Below are positions 24,486 to 32,463 of a stretch of DNA of 32,463 bases, in pieces. Below the pieces are notes generated by a model. It searched no databases and had not been told where the DNA came from. It was given only the letters and a program-made list of their open reading frames with translations. The position numbers and the translations under genes were made by a program. The stretch is from an uncultured Clostridia bacterium (GTDB lineage Bacteria > Bacillota > Clostridia > Oscillospirales > CAG-382), in contig CALWBE010000027.1 of NCBI GenBank assembly GCA_944375955.1, positions 92,227 through 124,689 on the forward strand, written 5' to 3'. The stretch's first letter is position 1. Each line of letters begins with the position of its first letter.

Positions 24486-27400
24486 ATGACCGACTTTTAT
24501 GAAGACAGAGTACGCGTGTTTTTAGGTGAACTCGTAAAACTGAATAAGATACATGAACAGCGGGTGTACGGATTTAAGTATAAATACTGCGGATATAAAA
24601 ACGGAAACGAACTCCCTGTAATAGATGAAAGCTTTAAAACACTTGAAAAAGGCGAATACTGGGGAGGGAAAGCGCACATTCACGCATGGTTTTATAAAAA
24701 ACTGGAAATTCCGGAGGATATGCTCGGAAAGGATATTGTATTAAGACTTGATACGGTAGATAAGGGATGGAATGCTTCAAACCCTCAGTTTATAGCCTAT
24801 GTGGACGGCGCAGTCTGTCAGGGACTTGATATAAATCACCGTGAGTTATATCTTGACAAGGCAAAAAAAGTATATGATATATATATCTATGCCTATACAT
24901 CCGATTATTCTACGCCATTTGATTTTAAAGCGTCACTTATAGAATACGACCGTGAAGTTAATAAGCTATTCAATACGCTGTCAGTTGCATATGAAGCTTC
25001 TCTTATGTACAATCCTAATGATAAAATATATTCAGATATAGAAAAGGCGGTTATCGGTGCGGTTAATTTAGTTGACCTGAGAAAAGGACGCAGTGAAGAA
25101 TTTTTGAAATCCATAAAGCTTGCCCAGAAATATATTGACAGCAATCTTATCGGAAAATCAAAGGAAACTTCGTCTGTAATTTGCGTCGGACATACTCATA
25201 TTGACGTTGCATGGCTGTGGACGCTTGATCAGACAAGAGAAAAGGTAGTAAGGTCTTTCTCAAATGTAATCGCTTTAATGAAACGATATCCTGAATATAA
25301 ATTTATATCAAGCCAGGCGCAGCTGTACAAGTTTCTCAAGGAGGAAAGCCCGGAACTTTACGAAGAGGTAAAACGGCTTGTACGTGAAGGGCGCTGGGAA
25401 GTTGAAGGCGCGATGTGGGTGGAAGCCGACTGCAATTTGTGCTCAGGAGAAAGCCTTGTGCGTCAGATATTGTACGGAAAACAGTTTTTCAGACGTGAAT
25501 TCGGAGTCGATTGCCATGTGTTGTGGCTGCCGGACGTTTTCGGATATTCGGCGGCTCTTCCTCAGATATTGAAGAAGGGTGGAATAGATAAATTCGTGAC
25601 GTCAAAGATAAGCTGGAATGAAACAAACAGAATGCCGTATGATATATTTTTCTGGCATGGAATAGACGGAACAGATATATTTACTTATTTTCTCACAGCG
25701 CAAAGAAAAGAGCGCGGAAAAGAGCCGATAACTGGATGCAACTATAATGCATGGCTTGATCCTGCACACCTTGCCGGAGCATATGATAGGCTTCAGCAGA
25801 AATATATTACCGATGAGGTGATGATAAGCTATGGATATGGAGACGGAGGCGGCGGACCTACTCAAAAATATCTTGATTATTATGATATTTTGAAAAAGGG
25901 CGTGCCGGGTGTTCCGACGGCTAAAATTGAATTTGCCGGAAGCTTTCTTGAGCGGGTAAAGAAAAAAGCGGAGAAAAATCCAAAGACACCGCATTGGTAT
26001 GGAGAACTTTATCTCGAATATCACCGCGGAACTTATACGTCAATGGCAAAGAACAAGAGATATAACCGAAAAAGCGAATTTTTGCTTGAGAAGGCAGAGA
26101 CTTTATCGCTTGCAGCGGAAATTCTTGCAGGAAAGACATATCCTTCTGAGAGAATATACGATTCATGGGAAACTGTGCTGCTTAATCAATTTCATGACAT
26201 TATACCAGGATCGTCGATAAAAGAAGTATATGACGAATCATGGAAGCAGTATGAAAAAGTGAATGAAACAGGAAAAGATATAGTAGCATCTTCCGAAAAG
26301 GCGATAACAGACGGGATTAATACCGACGGAGGCATACTTGTATTTAATAATAATTCATTTGTATCCAGCGGACCTGTAAAACTTAACGGAAAAACAATAT
26401 TTGTTAAAGATATTCCGGCAAAAGGCTATAAAGTAGTAAAAGAGTTTTCAGATAAAAACAGTATAAAAGTAACGTCAAATTCAATAGAAAACAAATATTT
26501 GAAACTAGTGCTTGATAAGAAAGGCGCGTTTACTAAAATCTATGACAAGAAAAATAAACGCAGCGTGCTTAAGCCGGGCTGCCGCGGGAATGTGCTTATG
26601 GCGTATGAAGATCTCCCAAGAGATTATGATAACTGGGAAATAAGCAATTACTATACTGAAAAGTCATGGGAAATAGACGAGGTTGTTTCTACCGAACCTG
26701 TAAATGACGGAGTAAGAGCCGGAATAAGGATAGAGAAGAAATTTCTTGACAGCATACTTGTTCAAACAATCTGGCTGTATGAGGATATGCCGGGAATTTA
26801 TATCGAAAATGATTTTGACTGGAAAGAAAAACATATAATCGTTAAAGCAGAATTTCCGGTAGATATTAATTCACAGCGCGCATCGTATGATACACAGTTC
26901 GGATTCTTAGAGAGGCCAACTCATATGAATACAAGCTGGGATGCTGCAAAATTTGAAGTGTGCGCTCATAAATATGCTGATTATTCAGAGCATGATTACG
27001 GAGTTGCGATATTAAACGACTGCAAATACGGTCATGATATACATAACGGAATTATGAAGCTTACATTGCTTAAATGCGGAACTCACCCGAATCCCGAAGC
27101 TGATAAATGCCGTCATGAATTTACATATGCTGTATATCCGCATTCCGGAGATTTCCGTGAAGCTGGAGTGATAAAAGCCGCATATGAGCTGAATGTTCCT
27201 ATGACAGCCGAGCATATCGGAAAACAAAGCGGAAATTTAAATGAAAGCTATTCATTGTTTGCATTAAAAGATCGTACACCATACGGCGGAAATATATTCT
27301 GTGAGACGATCAAAAAGGCAGAGGACGGAAGCGGAGCCGTAGTACGCTTGTATGAAGGTTTTAATAAACGCACTTCGGCTGATATAACATTCGGCTTCGA

Positions 27401-27527
27401 TTTTGACAGGGCATATATATGCGGTATTATGGAAGATGATGTTGTAAAAGAAGTAAAAGTTGACGGAAGAAGCGTAAAACTTTACTTTGCACCGTTTGAA
27501 ATAGTAACATTAAAACTTGTTTTTTGA
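24486..27527 (+). CDS. Glycoside hydrolase family 38 alpha-mannosidase
   Basis: The enzyme hydrolyses alpha-mannosides with retention and needs a divalent metal. The product is 1013 residues. An N-terminal sandwich-like part comes first. The catalytic barrel then has GHTHIDVAWLWT (H236 and H238 and D240 bind metal) and LPDVFGYSAALPQ with nucleophile D350. The helical bundle has NQFHDIIPGSSIKEVY at about 577-592, and large C-terminal beta domains follow. No signal peptide is seen, so it acts inside the cell on imported glycans. The ATG at 24486 follows GGAGGG. It stands alone between its own promoter and terminator; no transporter lies beside it. Confidence 0.93.
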   Translation: MTDFYEDRVRVFLGELVKLNKIHEQRVYGFKYKYCGYKNGNELPVIDESFKTLEKGEYWGGKAHIHAWFYKKLEIPEDMLGKDIVLRLDTVDKGWNASNPQFIAYVDGAVCQGLDINHRELYLDKAKKVYDIYIYAYTSDYSTPFDFKASLIEYDREVNKLFNTLSVAYEASLMYNPNDKIYSDIEKAVIGAVNLVDLRKGRSEEFLKSIKLAQKYIDSNLIGKSKETSSVICVGHTHIDVAWLWTLDQTREKVVRSFSNVIALMKRYPEYKFISSQAQLYKFLKEESPELYEEVKRLVREGRWEVEGAMWVEADCNLCSGESLVRQILYGKQFFRREFGVDCHVLWLPDVFGYSAALPQILKKGGIDKFVTSKISWNETNRMPYDIFFWHGIDGTDIFTYFLTAQRKERGKEPITGCNYNAWLDPAHLAGAYDRLQQKYITDEVMISYGYGDGGGGPTQKYLDYYDILKKGVPGVPTAKIEFAGSFLERVKKKAEKNPKTPHWYGELYLEYHRGTYTSMAKNKRYNRKSEFLLEKAETLSLAAEILAGKTYPSERIYDSWETVLLNQFHDIIPGSSIKEVYDESWKQYEKVNETGKDIVASSEKAITDGINTDGGILVFNNNSFVSSGPVKLNGKTIFVKDIPAKGYKVVKEFSDKNSIKVTSNSIENKYLKLVLDKKGAFTKIYDKKNKRSVLKPGCRGNVLMAYEDLPRDYDNWEISNYYTEKSWEIDEVVSTEPVNDGVRAGIRIEKKFLDSILVQTIWLYEDMPGIYIENDFDWKEKHIIVKAEFPVDINSQRASYDTQFGFLERPTHMNTSWDAAKFEVCAHKYADYSEHDYGVAILNDCKYGHDIHNGIMKLTLLKCGTHPNPEADKCRHEFTYAVYPHSGDFREAGVIKAAYELNVPMTAEHIGKQSGNLNESYSLFALKDRTPYGGNIFCETIKKAEDGSGAVVRLYEGFNKRTSADITFGFDFDRAYICGIMEDDVVKEVKVDGRSVKLYFAPFEIVTLKLVF

Positions 27528-27538
27528 GGAGATATGAT

Positions 27539-27579
27539 AAAAACCCGAACGCCGGCATGATACCGGCGTTCGGGTTTTT
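27539..27579. terminator. Strong bidirectional terminator, 17-bp perfect stem
   Basis: The arms 27539-27555 and 27563-27579 are perfectly complementary over 17 bases, with loop CATGATA. A5 and T5 at the ends give a U-tract in both directions. It separates the rightward mannosidase from the leftward rsuA-like gene. Confidence 0.95.
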
Positions 27580-27596
27580 AAAAGCTTTTATACATT

Positions 27597-28313
27597 CTAA
27601 TTGTTTGCGCCGGAGTGACGCAGTATATATATCTCAGATTCGGTAAGATGCCGCCATTCGCCTCTTGAAAGAGAAGGATCAAGAGATAATCCGGCAAAAT
27701 CCGTTCTTTCGAGAAATAAAACTTTTTTTCCTAGATATCCGCAGATCCTTTTTATTTCGTGATATTTTCCTTCAGTTAGAACAATAGATCCACGGTTTCT
27801 GTGTTCCGGATCTATCTTAAGGATACAAGGCTTTGTAAGTTCGCCGTCAAGCGGTATGCCCTGGGCGCACATTTCAATATCCTTTTCCAAAAAAGGAGCA
27901 TCGCATTCTACAAAATATGTTTTTTCTACATGATATTTAGGCGAAAGCATTTTATGCGCAGCCTTTCCGTCGTTAGTCAAAATCAAAAGCCCGACGGTAT
28001 CTTTGTCAAGGCGTCCGGCGGGGAAAAGCCCTTTAGACAAATAGTTTTCCGGAAGCAATGATAAAACCGTTTTTTCACGCGGATCGTCGGTTGCCGAAAC
28101 TACACCTTGGGGCTTGTTCATCATAATATATATGAATTCACTGTATTTAAGCAAATTTCCGTCTAAAGAGATTTCTGATGATTTTTCATTTACCTTGTAA
28201 TCCGGTTTTGTTATTGTATTTCCGCCGACGGTTATTTTTCCTGATCTTATTATGCCGGCAGCCTGTGAACGTGAACATATGCAGGCGTCTGATATGTATT
28301 TGTCAAGTCTCAT
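27597..28313 (-). CDS. Pseudouridine synthase, RsuA family
   Basis: The product is 238 residues. The S4 domain is residues 1-50 (MRLDKYISDACICSRSQAAG) and the catalytic aspartate is D103 in AGRLDKDTVGLLILTNDG. EGKYHEIKRICGYLGKKV is the C-terminal signature. The pattern after GRLD resembles RsuA, which modifies position 516 of 16S rRNA, more than the protein encoded at 13955; this is inference. The frame is open further upstream, but the ATG at 28313 gives the family N-terminus. It overlaps the MBL gene's end by 11 bases, so it is probably coupled. Confidence 0.92.
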   Translation of the reverse strand: MRLDKYISDACICSRSQAAGIIRSGKITVGGNTITKPDYKVNEKSSEISLDGNLLKYSEFIYIMMNKPQGVVSATDDPREKTVLSLLPENYLSKGLFPAGRLDKDTVGLLILTNDGKAAHKMLSPKYHVEKTYFVECDAPFLEKDIEMCAQGIPLDGELTKPCILKIDPEHRNRGSIVLTEGKYHEIKRICGYLGKKVLFLERTDFAGLSLDPSLSRGEWRHLTESEIYILRHSGANN

Positions 28314-29097
28314 TGTCAAGTATACTCCCCGGAGCAATTTCAAGGCAGATTTTTTCATAACCGGCTGAACGCAAAGCTTCGGAAGCGGAAGAAAACGCTT
28401 TTTCCGCAGTGTTATTCTCTTTTGAAAGATGAGCAAGAATTATTTTTTGTGTGCCGTTAGAAGCGAGATACGGAATAAATTTTGCGCAGGCATCATTTGA
28501 AAGATGGCCGTGATCAGACATGATGCGCGATTTTAGATATTCGGGATAGTCGCCGTTTTTCAGCATTTCAACATCATGATTGGATTCAAAAATAATAGTT
28601 TTAGATCCGAAAATATTTCTTGCAATATCGCGTGTAACATATCCTATATCTGTAACATAAGAAAAACTGTCGCCGGTTTCGCTGTCGCCTGCATTTATGC
28701 GGTAACCCACGCTTCCTCCGGAATCATGAGGAGTTTTGAAGGCATGCACTGAGATTTCTGCTGAAAGCATGATATCCGAGCCGGGTTCAAGAATTTTTAA
28801 ACATTTACACAAAAAAGGGTTTTTTCCGCCTTGTTTTATAATATTTGCGGAAGCAGAATTTATATATACAGGAATTTCACGCTTTTTGCATATGGTTTCA
28901 AGTCCGCGTATATGATCTATATGTTCATGCGTAACAAGAACGCAGCTTATGTTTTCAAGAGCGGTTCCTATCTTTGTAAGCGCGAGCGACAAAGTTCGGC
29001 AGGATACACCGGCGTCTATAAGCAATTCAGTACTTCCGTAGCGTACATATGAGGAGTTCCCGGAAGAACCGGAAAAAAGCGGGATAATTTCAAGCAT
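28303..29097 (-). CDS. MBL-fold metallo-hydrolase, YycJ/WalJ-like
   Basis: The product is 264 residues. It starts MLEIIPLFSGSSGNSSYVRY, with the SGSSGN motif typical of YycJ/WalJ, and the metal-binding THEHIDH lies at residues 56-62 (H57, H59, D61, H62). SDHGHLSND supplies a later histidine. WalJ-type proteins are exonuclease-like and are linked to WalRK in Bacilli; no walRK lies here. The start could also be a TTG six codons upstream; the ATG matches the family better, and neither has a strong ribosome site. The 3' end overlaps rsuA by 11 bases. Confidence 0.88.
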   Translation of the reverse strand: MLEIIPLFSGSSGNSSYVRYGSTELLIDAGVSCRTLSLALTKIGTALENISCVLVTHEHIDHIRGLETICKKREIPVYINSASANIIKQGGKNPFLCKCLKILEPGSDIMLSAEISVHAFKTPHDSGGSVGYRINAGDSETGDSFSYVTDIGYVTRDIARNIFGSKTIIFESNHDVEMLKNGDYPEYLKSRIMSDHGHLSNDACAKFIPYLASNGTQKIILAHLSKENNTAEKAFSSASEALRSAGYEKICLEIAPGSILDNET

Positions 29098-29219
29098 AAA
29101 TAATGTCACTTTCAAAAAAGTCCGTAAGAATTTATAAGTCCGCGAAAATATAAAAATTTTTGGGCGTCAATATTAAATATATGTGTATGCCATAAAAACC
29201 TAATTGTATATACCGAAAA

Positions 29220-29603
29220 TCATATTCCAAAATATTTTGCGGTTCCGGTTAATATAAGCATATAATCTATAAGAAGTGAAAATATAGCCGATACTAAAAC
29301 TATAAGAATATTTTTTTCAAGCTGATGCAGTAACATAAGCTGTTTTTGTATTCTGCTGTCTTCTTGAGATTTTTTTTCTTTTATAAACGCAGCCCCGAAA
29401 GAGCTGAAAATGTATATAAGCGCGAGAATAAAGGCACCCCATATATATATTTCCTGTATTATCTGAATTCCGGATTTAATAAAACCAAAATAAATGGATA
29501 ACAGCAATAGAAAACATATTATCAGCTTAAAAGTATTTTTCTTATTCTCGATTTTTTTTGCTTTTACGGATGATTTGTTTTTTCTCATTGAAATTAAGCT
29601 CAT
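29220..29603 (-). CDS. Small membrane protein coupled to galactokinase gene
   Basis: I do not recognise a family. The product is 127 residues with a basic N-terminus (MSLISMRKNKSSVKAKKIEN) and three hydrophobic stretches at about 25-45, 52-74 and 97-118. Between the second and third lies a charged helix (KEKKSQEDSRIQKQL). Its ATG overlaps the stop of the galactokinase-like gene as ATGA, so translation is probably coupled. Nothing in the sequence indicates a transporter signature. Confidence 0.8.
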   Translation of the reverse strand: MSLISMRKNKSSVKAKKIENKKNTFKLIICFLLLLSIYFGFIKSGIQIIQEIYIWGAFILALIYIFSSFGAAFIKEKKSQEDSRIQKQLMLLHQLEKNILIVLVSAIFSLLIDYMLILTGTAKYFGI

Positions 29604-30916
29604 AAAGTTTTTTCGGGATTGAGCATTTCTGCACCGTAAAGTCTTACTTTAAGAACATAAGCACTGTCTTCCCCGAAAACGTCGGTCATTGCCTTGTTAA
29701 ATTCAGTAACATATTCATTTGGAACAAAGGCCTGAATTGTGCCGGCGAATCCTCCGCCGTGAACTCTGTAAGCAGTACCCGGCTTTGAGTCAAGAACTTC
29801 TCCGGCGACTGCGAGAGCTATGGAAATGCCCTGCTCACGGATATTTTTTGTAGTGTACGTATTCTGAAGAAGTATTGAAGATGACAGCCCGGACGCTTTT
29901 ATATTTCGTAAAAATTCCTTTATGTCGTCATTTTTTAAAGCAGCTGCCGCTCGTGTAACTCTTTCGTTTTCATTTAGAAAGTGAAGGGCGCGCATTACGG
30001 CGCGGTCACCGCATTTTTCGCGAAGAGTTTTTATTGAAGCGAGAACGTCTTTTTTATCCACATCTCTTAAAAATTCCTTGCCAAATTGCTTAGCGACCGA
30101 TTTCATTTCGGCAGGTATTGAGGCATAATCTTCATTGAGATCAGCATGATTGCCTCCGGTATTTATTATACACAGCGAATAGCCGTGCGAGGAGAGATCG
30201 AAATCCGGCTTTTCAACAATGGGGTTTTGAGGATCCGCAAAGTCAATTGCGACAAATCCTCCGGCGGCGCATGCCATTTGATCCATAAGTCCGCACGGTT
30301 TCCCGAAATGAACATTTTCTGCATACTGAGAAATTTTAGCTATGTCAATATATCCTATATTTCCGCCATTGTAAAAATGATTGAGTATATTGCCTATCAT
30401 ATCTTCAAAAGCGGCAGAAGATGAAAGTCCGGAGCCTTTAAGTACATTTGAGGTCGTGTACGCATAAAATCCTCCATCACGGAATCCATTTTTAAGAAAT
30501 CCGTCGCATACGCCGCGGATAATTGCGGAAGCTTTAAAAAACTGGCTTTCATCAACTCTTGAAACGTCGTTAAGATCCACTATATCCTCAGGAAAGCCTT
30601 CGGATTTTACGCGGATCTCTCCGGCTGAATTTTTTGCGGCAACAGCTATAATATCAAGACTTATTGACGCTGCAATAACTTTACCGTGGTTGTGGTCGGT
30701 GTGATTTCCGGCAATTTCGCTTCTGCCCGGCACTGAAAAAAGTGAAACATCAGCGTCATCCGGCAGAAGTGACGAATAAATTTCGATAAACTTTTCAGCC
30801 GCTGTTTTGTAACGATTACGGCATTGTGAGATATCGCAGTCAGAGCCGTAAAATTTTTTAAACTCGGCGTCATAGCTGCCGCTTGTTATCTCTGAACATA
30901 ATTCTGACATTTTCAT
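29600..30916 (-). CDS. Galactokinase-like GHMP kinase
   Basis: The product is 438 residues of the GHMP kinase fold. The galactokinase signature near the N-terminus reads GRSEIAGNHTDHNHG (64-78). The ATP motif is GSGLSSSAAFE (about 166-176), and CGLMDQ carries the likely catalytic aspartate. In classical galactokinases the first motif is GRxNLIGEHTDYNxG, so the Glu after IG is Asn and Tyr is His here. Galactose is the likely substrate, but a related sugar is possible. No galT or galE is adjacent. AAGGAG lies ten bases before the ATG, and an exact -10 promoter precedes. Confidence 0.85.
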   Translation of the reverse strand: MKMSELCSEITSGSYDAEFKKFYGSDCDISQCRNRYKTAAEKFIEIYSSLLPDDADVSLFSVPGRSEIAGNHTDHNHGKVIAASISLDIIAVAAKNSAGEIRVKSEGFPEDIVDLNDVSRVDESQFFKASAIIRGVCDGFLKNGFRDGGFYAYTTSNVLKGSGLSSSAAFEDMIGNILNHFYNGGNIGYIDIAKISQYAENVHFGKPCGLMDQMACAAGGFVAIDFADPQNPIVEKPDFDLSSHGYSLCIINTGGNHADLNEDYASIPAEMKSVAKQFGKEFLRDVDKKDVLASIKTLREKCGDRAVMRALHFLNENERVTRAAAALKNDDIKEFLRNIKASGLSSSILLQNTYTTKNIREQGISIALAVAGEVLDSKPGTAYRVHGGGFAGTIQAFVPNEYVTEFNKAMTDVFGEDSAYVLKVRLYGAEMLNPEKTL

Positions 30917-31003
30917 TTTTTATAAACTCCTTAAATTTAGTGGTTTTATAATATTTTAATATTTATAAATAATGCTATATGGAACTCTGTATTTTATTTT
31001 TTA

Positions 31004-31032
31004 ATTATAACATTTTTTTACGTATTTTGCAA
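31004..31032 (-). promoter_or_regulatory. Promoter of the galactokinase-like gene
   Basis: On the minus strand TTGCAA (31032-31027) and TATAAT (31009-31004) are 17 bases apart, about 88 bases before the ATG. It is divergent from the minD-like promoter, 45 bases away. Confidence 0.75.
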
Positions 31033-31077
31033 CATTAATTTAAATTGATGCAGAGCTAAAATTATGTTTGCCCCGCA

Positions 31078-31106
31078 TTGACAAACTGTGTTTTATCTGA
31101 TATAAT
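31078..31106 (+). promoter_or_regulatory. Promoter of the minD-like gene
   Basis: TTGACA (31078-31083) and TATAAT (31101-31106) are exact and 17 bases apart, 61 bases before the TTG start. Confidence 0.8.
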
Positions 31107-31167
31107 TTTAAATGTATAGTTATTGGTATGTTTAATGTTATCATATGTAAATATGGAGGTGAAAGGT

Positions 31168-31998
31168 TTGGGCAGAGCTGTCATGGTAACATCGTTTAAA
31201 GGCGGAGTCGGCAAGACTACGATATCAGCAAATCTTGCAATGACGCTGGCACAGATGGGTTTTCGAGTCGCGGCGATAGACTGTGACCTCGAATCACGCT
31301 GCCTTGACATTGCTCTGGGGCTTGAAAGTTCATCTTTATATAACATATGTGAAATACTTTCGGGGAAATGCACTGTTGCCGAAGCTGCGGTCAATGATAA
31401 ACGCTGCAGCAATCTTTCTTTTATTGCGGCGCCAGCATATTTTTCGCTTGCCGATGTAGATTCGTTCAGTTTTACCGAAGAAGCGGTAAAATCGTTTGTT
31501 TTAAAATTGAAGCTTGAATATGATTTCGTTATCTTTGATTTGCCTGCGCGTCCCGATAAATTATATAAAGCGCTTGTAAAGTATTCAAATTATGCGATAG
31601 TAATATCACTTCATACTGCGGCTTCAATACGTGCTGCTGAAAAAACGGCAATGGCTCTTGAAGAGCTTGGTTGCGGGAATGCTGATAATGAACTTATAAC
31701 AAAAAATCTAAAAACGCGTCTTATTATTAACAGTTTCATAGCAAAAGATGCGGCAAGCGGAGTAAGACCGTCCATATATGATGTTATAAATAAGACATCG
31801 GTTCGTCTTATAGGAGTTTTGCCTTATGATGAAGGTATGGCGCGCGGACAGGAAAACGGATTGCTTGCATATCAGGTAAAAAAAGGAAGAAACAACTTTA
31901 ACCGTGCTATGATAAATATAGCGAAGCGTTTTACGGAAACACAGGTTCCGCTTCTTTCAGGAATTAAGCTTGATGTTCAGAAAACAAAAATAACATGA
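31168..31998 (+). CDS. Divergent MinD/ParA-type ATPase (TTG start)
   Basis: The product is 276 residues from the TTG at 31168. The deviant Walker A KGGVGKTT lies at 11-18, Walker A' AAIDCDLES at 35-43 and Walker B FVIFDLPA at 120-127. DLESRCLDIALGLESSSLYN resembles the MinD pattern after Walker A', and PYDEGMARG recalls MinD. The MinD PAGIE motif is PARPDK here, and the last residues lack a clear amphipathic membrane helix. GGAGGTGA at 31155-31162, five bases before TTG, decides the start. No minC or minE is next to it. A division-related role is not supported; a MinD-like switch is inference. Confidence 0.85.
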   Translation: MGRAVMVTSFKGGVGKTTISANLAMTLAQMGFRVAAIDCDLESRCLDIALGLESSSLYNICEILSGKCTVAEAAVNDKRCSNLSFIAAPAYFSLADVDSFSFTEEAVKSFVLKLKLEYDFVIFDLPARPDKLYKALVKYSNYAIVISLHTAASIRAAEKTAMALEELGCGNADNELITKNLKTRLIINSFIAKDAASGVRPSIYDVINKTSVRLIGVLPYDEGMARGQENGLLAYQVKKGRNNFNRAMINIAKRFTETQVPLLSGIKLDVQKTKIT

Positions 31999-32338
31999 AC
32001 TTAAAGAAGTGTGGATATGATATGAGAAAAAGAAAGATGATTTTTCTGAAAGCATTGAAAAAAGCGCCTGACTATGTATTTGGGGATTAGGTTAAGTAGG
32101 TTAATCAGGTTAATCAGTCGCATAAAAAAATCAAGTTTGAATGTTATTTGTTTAAAACAGCCGTAATTTTGAACCGGTAAAAGAGTAGATTGTGTCCGAT
32201 TAGACTATATATTAATAAATTATAGCTTGAACTTTTTTCAGCATATCTGACAAAAATAAGATTGGTATAAAAATAATAGTTAAAAAAGCATGATAGATAA
32301 AGTTAACATATAGATTATTAAAAGAAAGGATGTCATAC
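31999..32338. other. Spacer with short tandem repeat before mgsA
   Basis: About 340 bases without a convincing gene. AGGTTAAGT, AGGTTAATC and AGGTTAATC form three 9-base tandem units at 32089-32115. A 22-codon frame from the ATG at 32022 to the TAG at 32088-32090 would encode a basic peptide (MRKRKMIFLKALKKAPDYVF), but its ribosome site is poor. No clear promoter or terminator is visible, so the promoter of mgsA is not identified. Confidence 0.45.
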
Positions 32339-32463
32339 ATGGAAATAGCAATTATTGCTCATGACACGAAAAAAGAACTTATGACGCAGTTTTGTATAGC
32401 ATACTGCGGTATTTTGAGCAAGCACAATCTTTATGCTACCGATATTACCGGCAAATATATTTC
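32339..32463 (+). CDS. mgsA: Methylglyoxal synthase, N-terminal part (continues beyond window)
   Basis: The enzyme converts dihydroxyacetone phosphate to methylglyoxal and phosphate. Only 41 codons are present. They read [20 protein letters not shown] and [16 protein letters not shown], matching MgsA in the order AHD-x-KK then LYAT-x-TG. The second Gly of the ATGTTG motif of Bacillus is Asp here. AAAGGA lies about nine bases before the ATG. The rest of the gene, including the catalytic region, is outside the window. Confidence 0.85.
   Translation, partial: MEIAIIAHDTKKELMTQFCIAYCGILSKHNLYATDITGKYI

Noticed and set aside
32089..32115. Tandem 9-base repeat as a replication-origin iteron
   Set aside because: Only three units, one of them imperfect, with no DnaA boxes or replication gene nearby.
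1..32463. CRISPR array, tRNA, rRNA, insertion sequence, integrase, toxin-antitoxin or phage genes
   Set aside because: I looked for repeat-spacer patterns, transposase motifs and tRNA-like cloverleafs and saw none.

Overview
This window is about 32 kb of an AT-rich bacterial chromosome, almost certainly from a member of the Clostridia (Bacillota) and possibly an uncultured gut lineage. I base this on four things. The S10-spc-alpha ribosomal operon has its clostridial order, with rpsD between rpsK and rpoA. Shine-Dalgarno sites are strong, and several starts are TTG or GTG. The promoters are near-perfect sigma-A type (TTGxxx, 16-17 nt, TATAAT). The gene set (mnmG, rarA, a YycJ-type MBL protein, zinc-type L31/S14/S4) is also Firmicutes-like. 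I cannot place it at genus level.

Region 1 (1-11773) is the distal part of the large ribosomal operon: 'rpsC-rplP-rpmC-rpsQ-rplN-rplX-rplE-rpsN-rpsH-rplF-rplR-rpsE-rpmD-rplO-secY-adk-map-infA-rpmJ-rpsM-rpsK-rpsD-rpoA-rplQ, closed by a strong terminator. The gene infA appears to start with CTG. Stem-loops sit between rpsQ and rplN and between rpoA and rplQ.

Region 2 (11774-16895) begins with two leftward genes, a TmrB-like P-loop protein and a D,D-carboxypeptidase. A rightward cluster follows: an RluB-like pseudouridine synthase, a small possibly GNAT-fold protein, a predicted PD-(D/E)XK nuclease with a C-terminal winged helix, and a sugar nucleotidyltransferase. An unassigned consensus promoter at 12580-12608 may drive a small RNA.

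Region 3 (16896-18850) looks like a deletion scar. The C-terminal half of an AraC regulator (minus strand) abuts the C-terminal half of a glycoside hydrolase (plus strand). Both lost their 5' ends at one junction near 17640-17660, and a terminator lies outside each.

Region 4 (18851-27580) reads rightward: an unknown protein, mnmG, rarA, a DUF554-type membrane protein, monocistronic rpmE, and a GH38 alpha-mannosidase ending in a perfect 17-bp bidirectional terminator.

Region 5 (27597-31032) reads leftward: a galactokinase-like GHMP kinase, a small membrane protein coupled to it by ATGA, a YycJ-like MBL hydrolase and an RsuA-like pseudouridine synthase. Region 6 (31078-end) reads rightward: a divergent MinD-like ATPase, a 340-bp spacer with a short tandem repeat, and the first 41 codons of mgsA.

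Most of the window is housekeeping. I see no CRISPR array, tRNA, rRNA, insertion sequence or phage gene, and no complete new system. The best leads are the CTG-started infA, the predicted nuclease pair, the head-to-head truncation, the candidate small RNA, and an orphan promoter carrying a palindrome.
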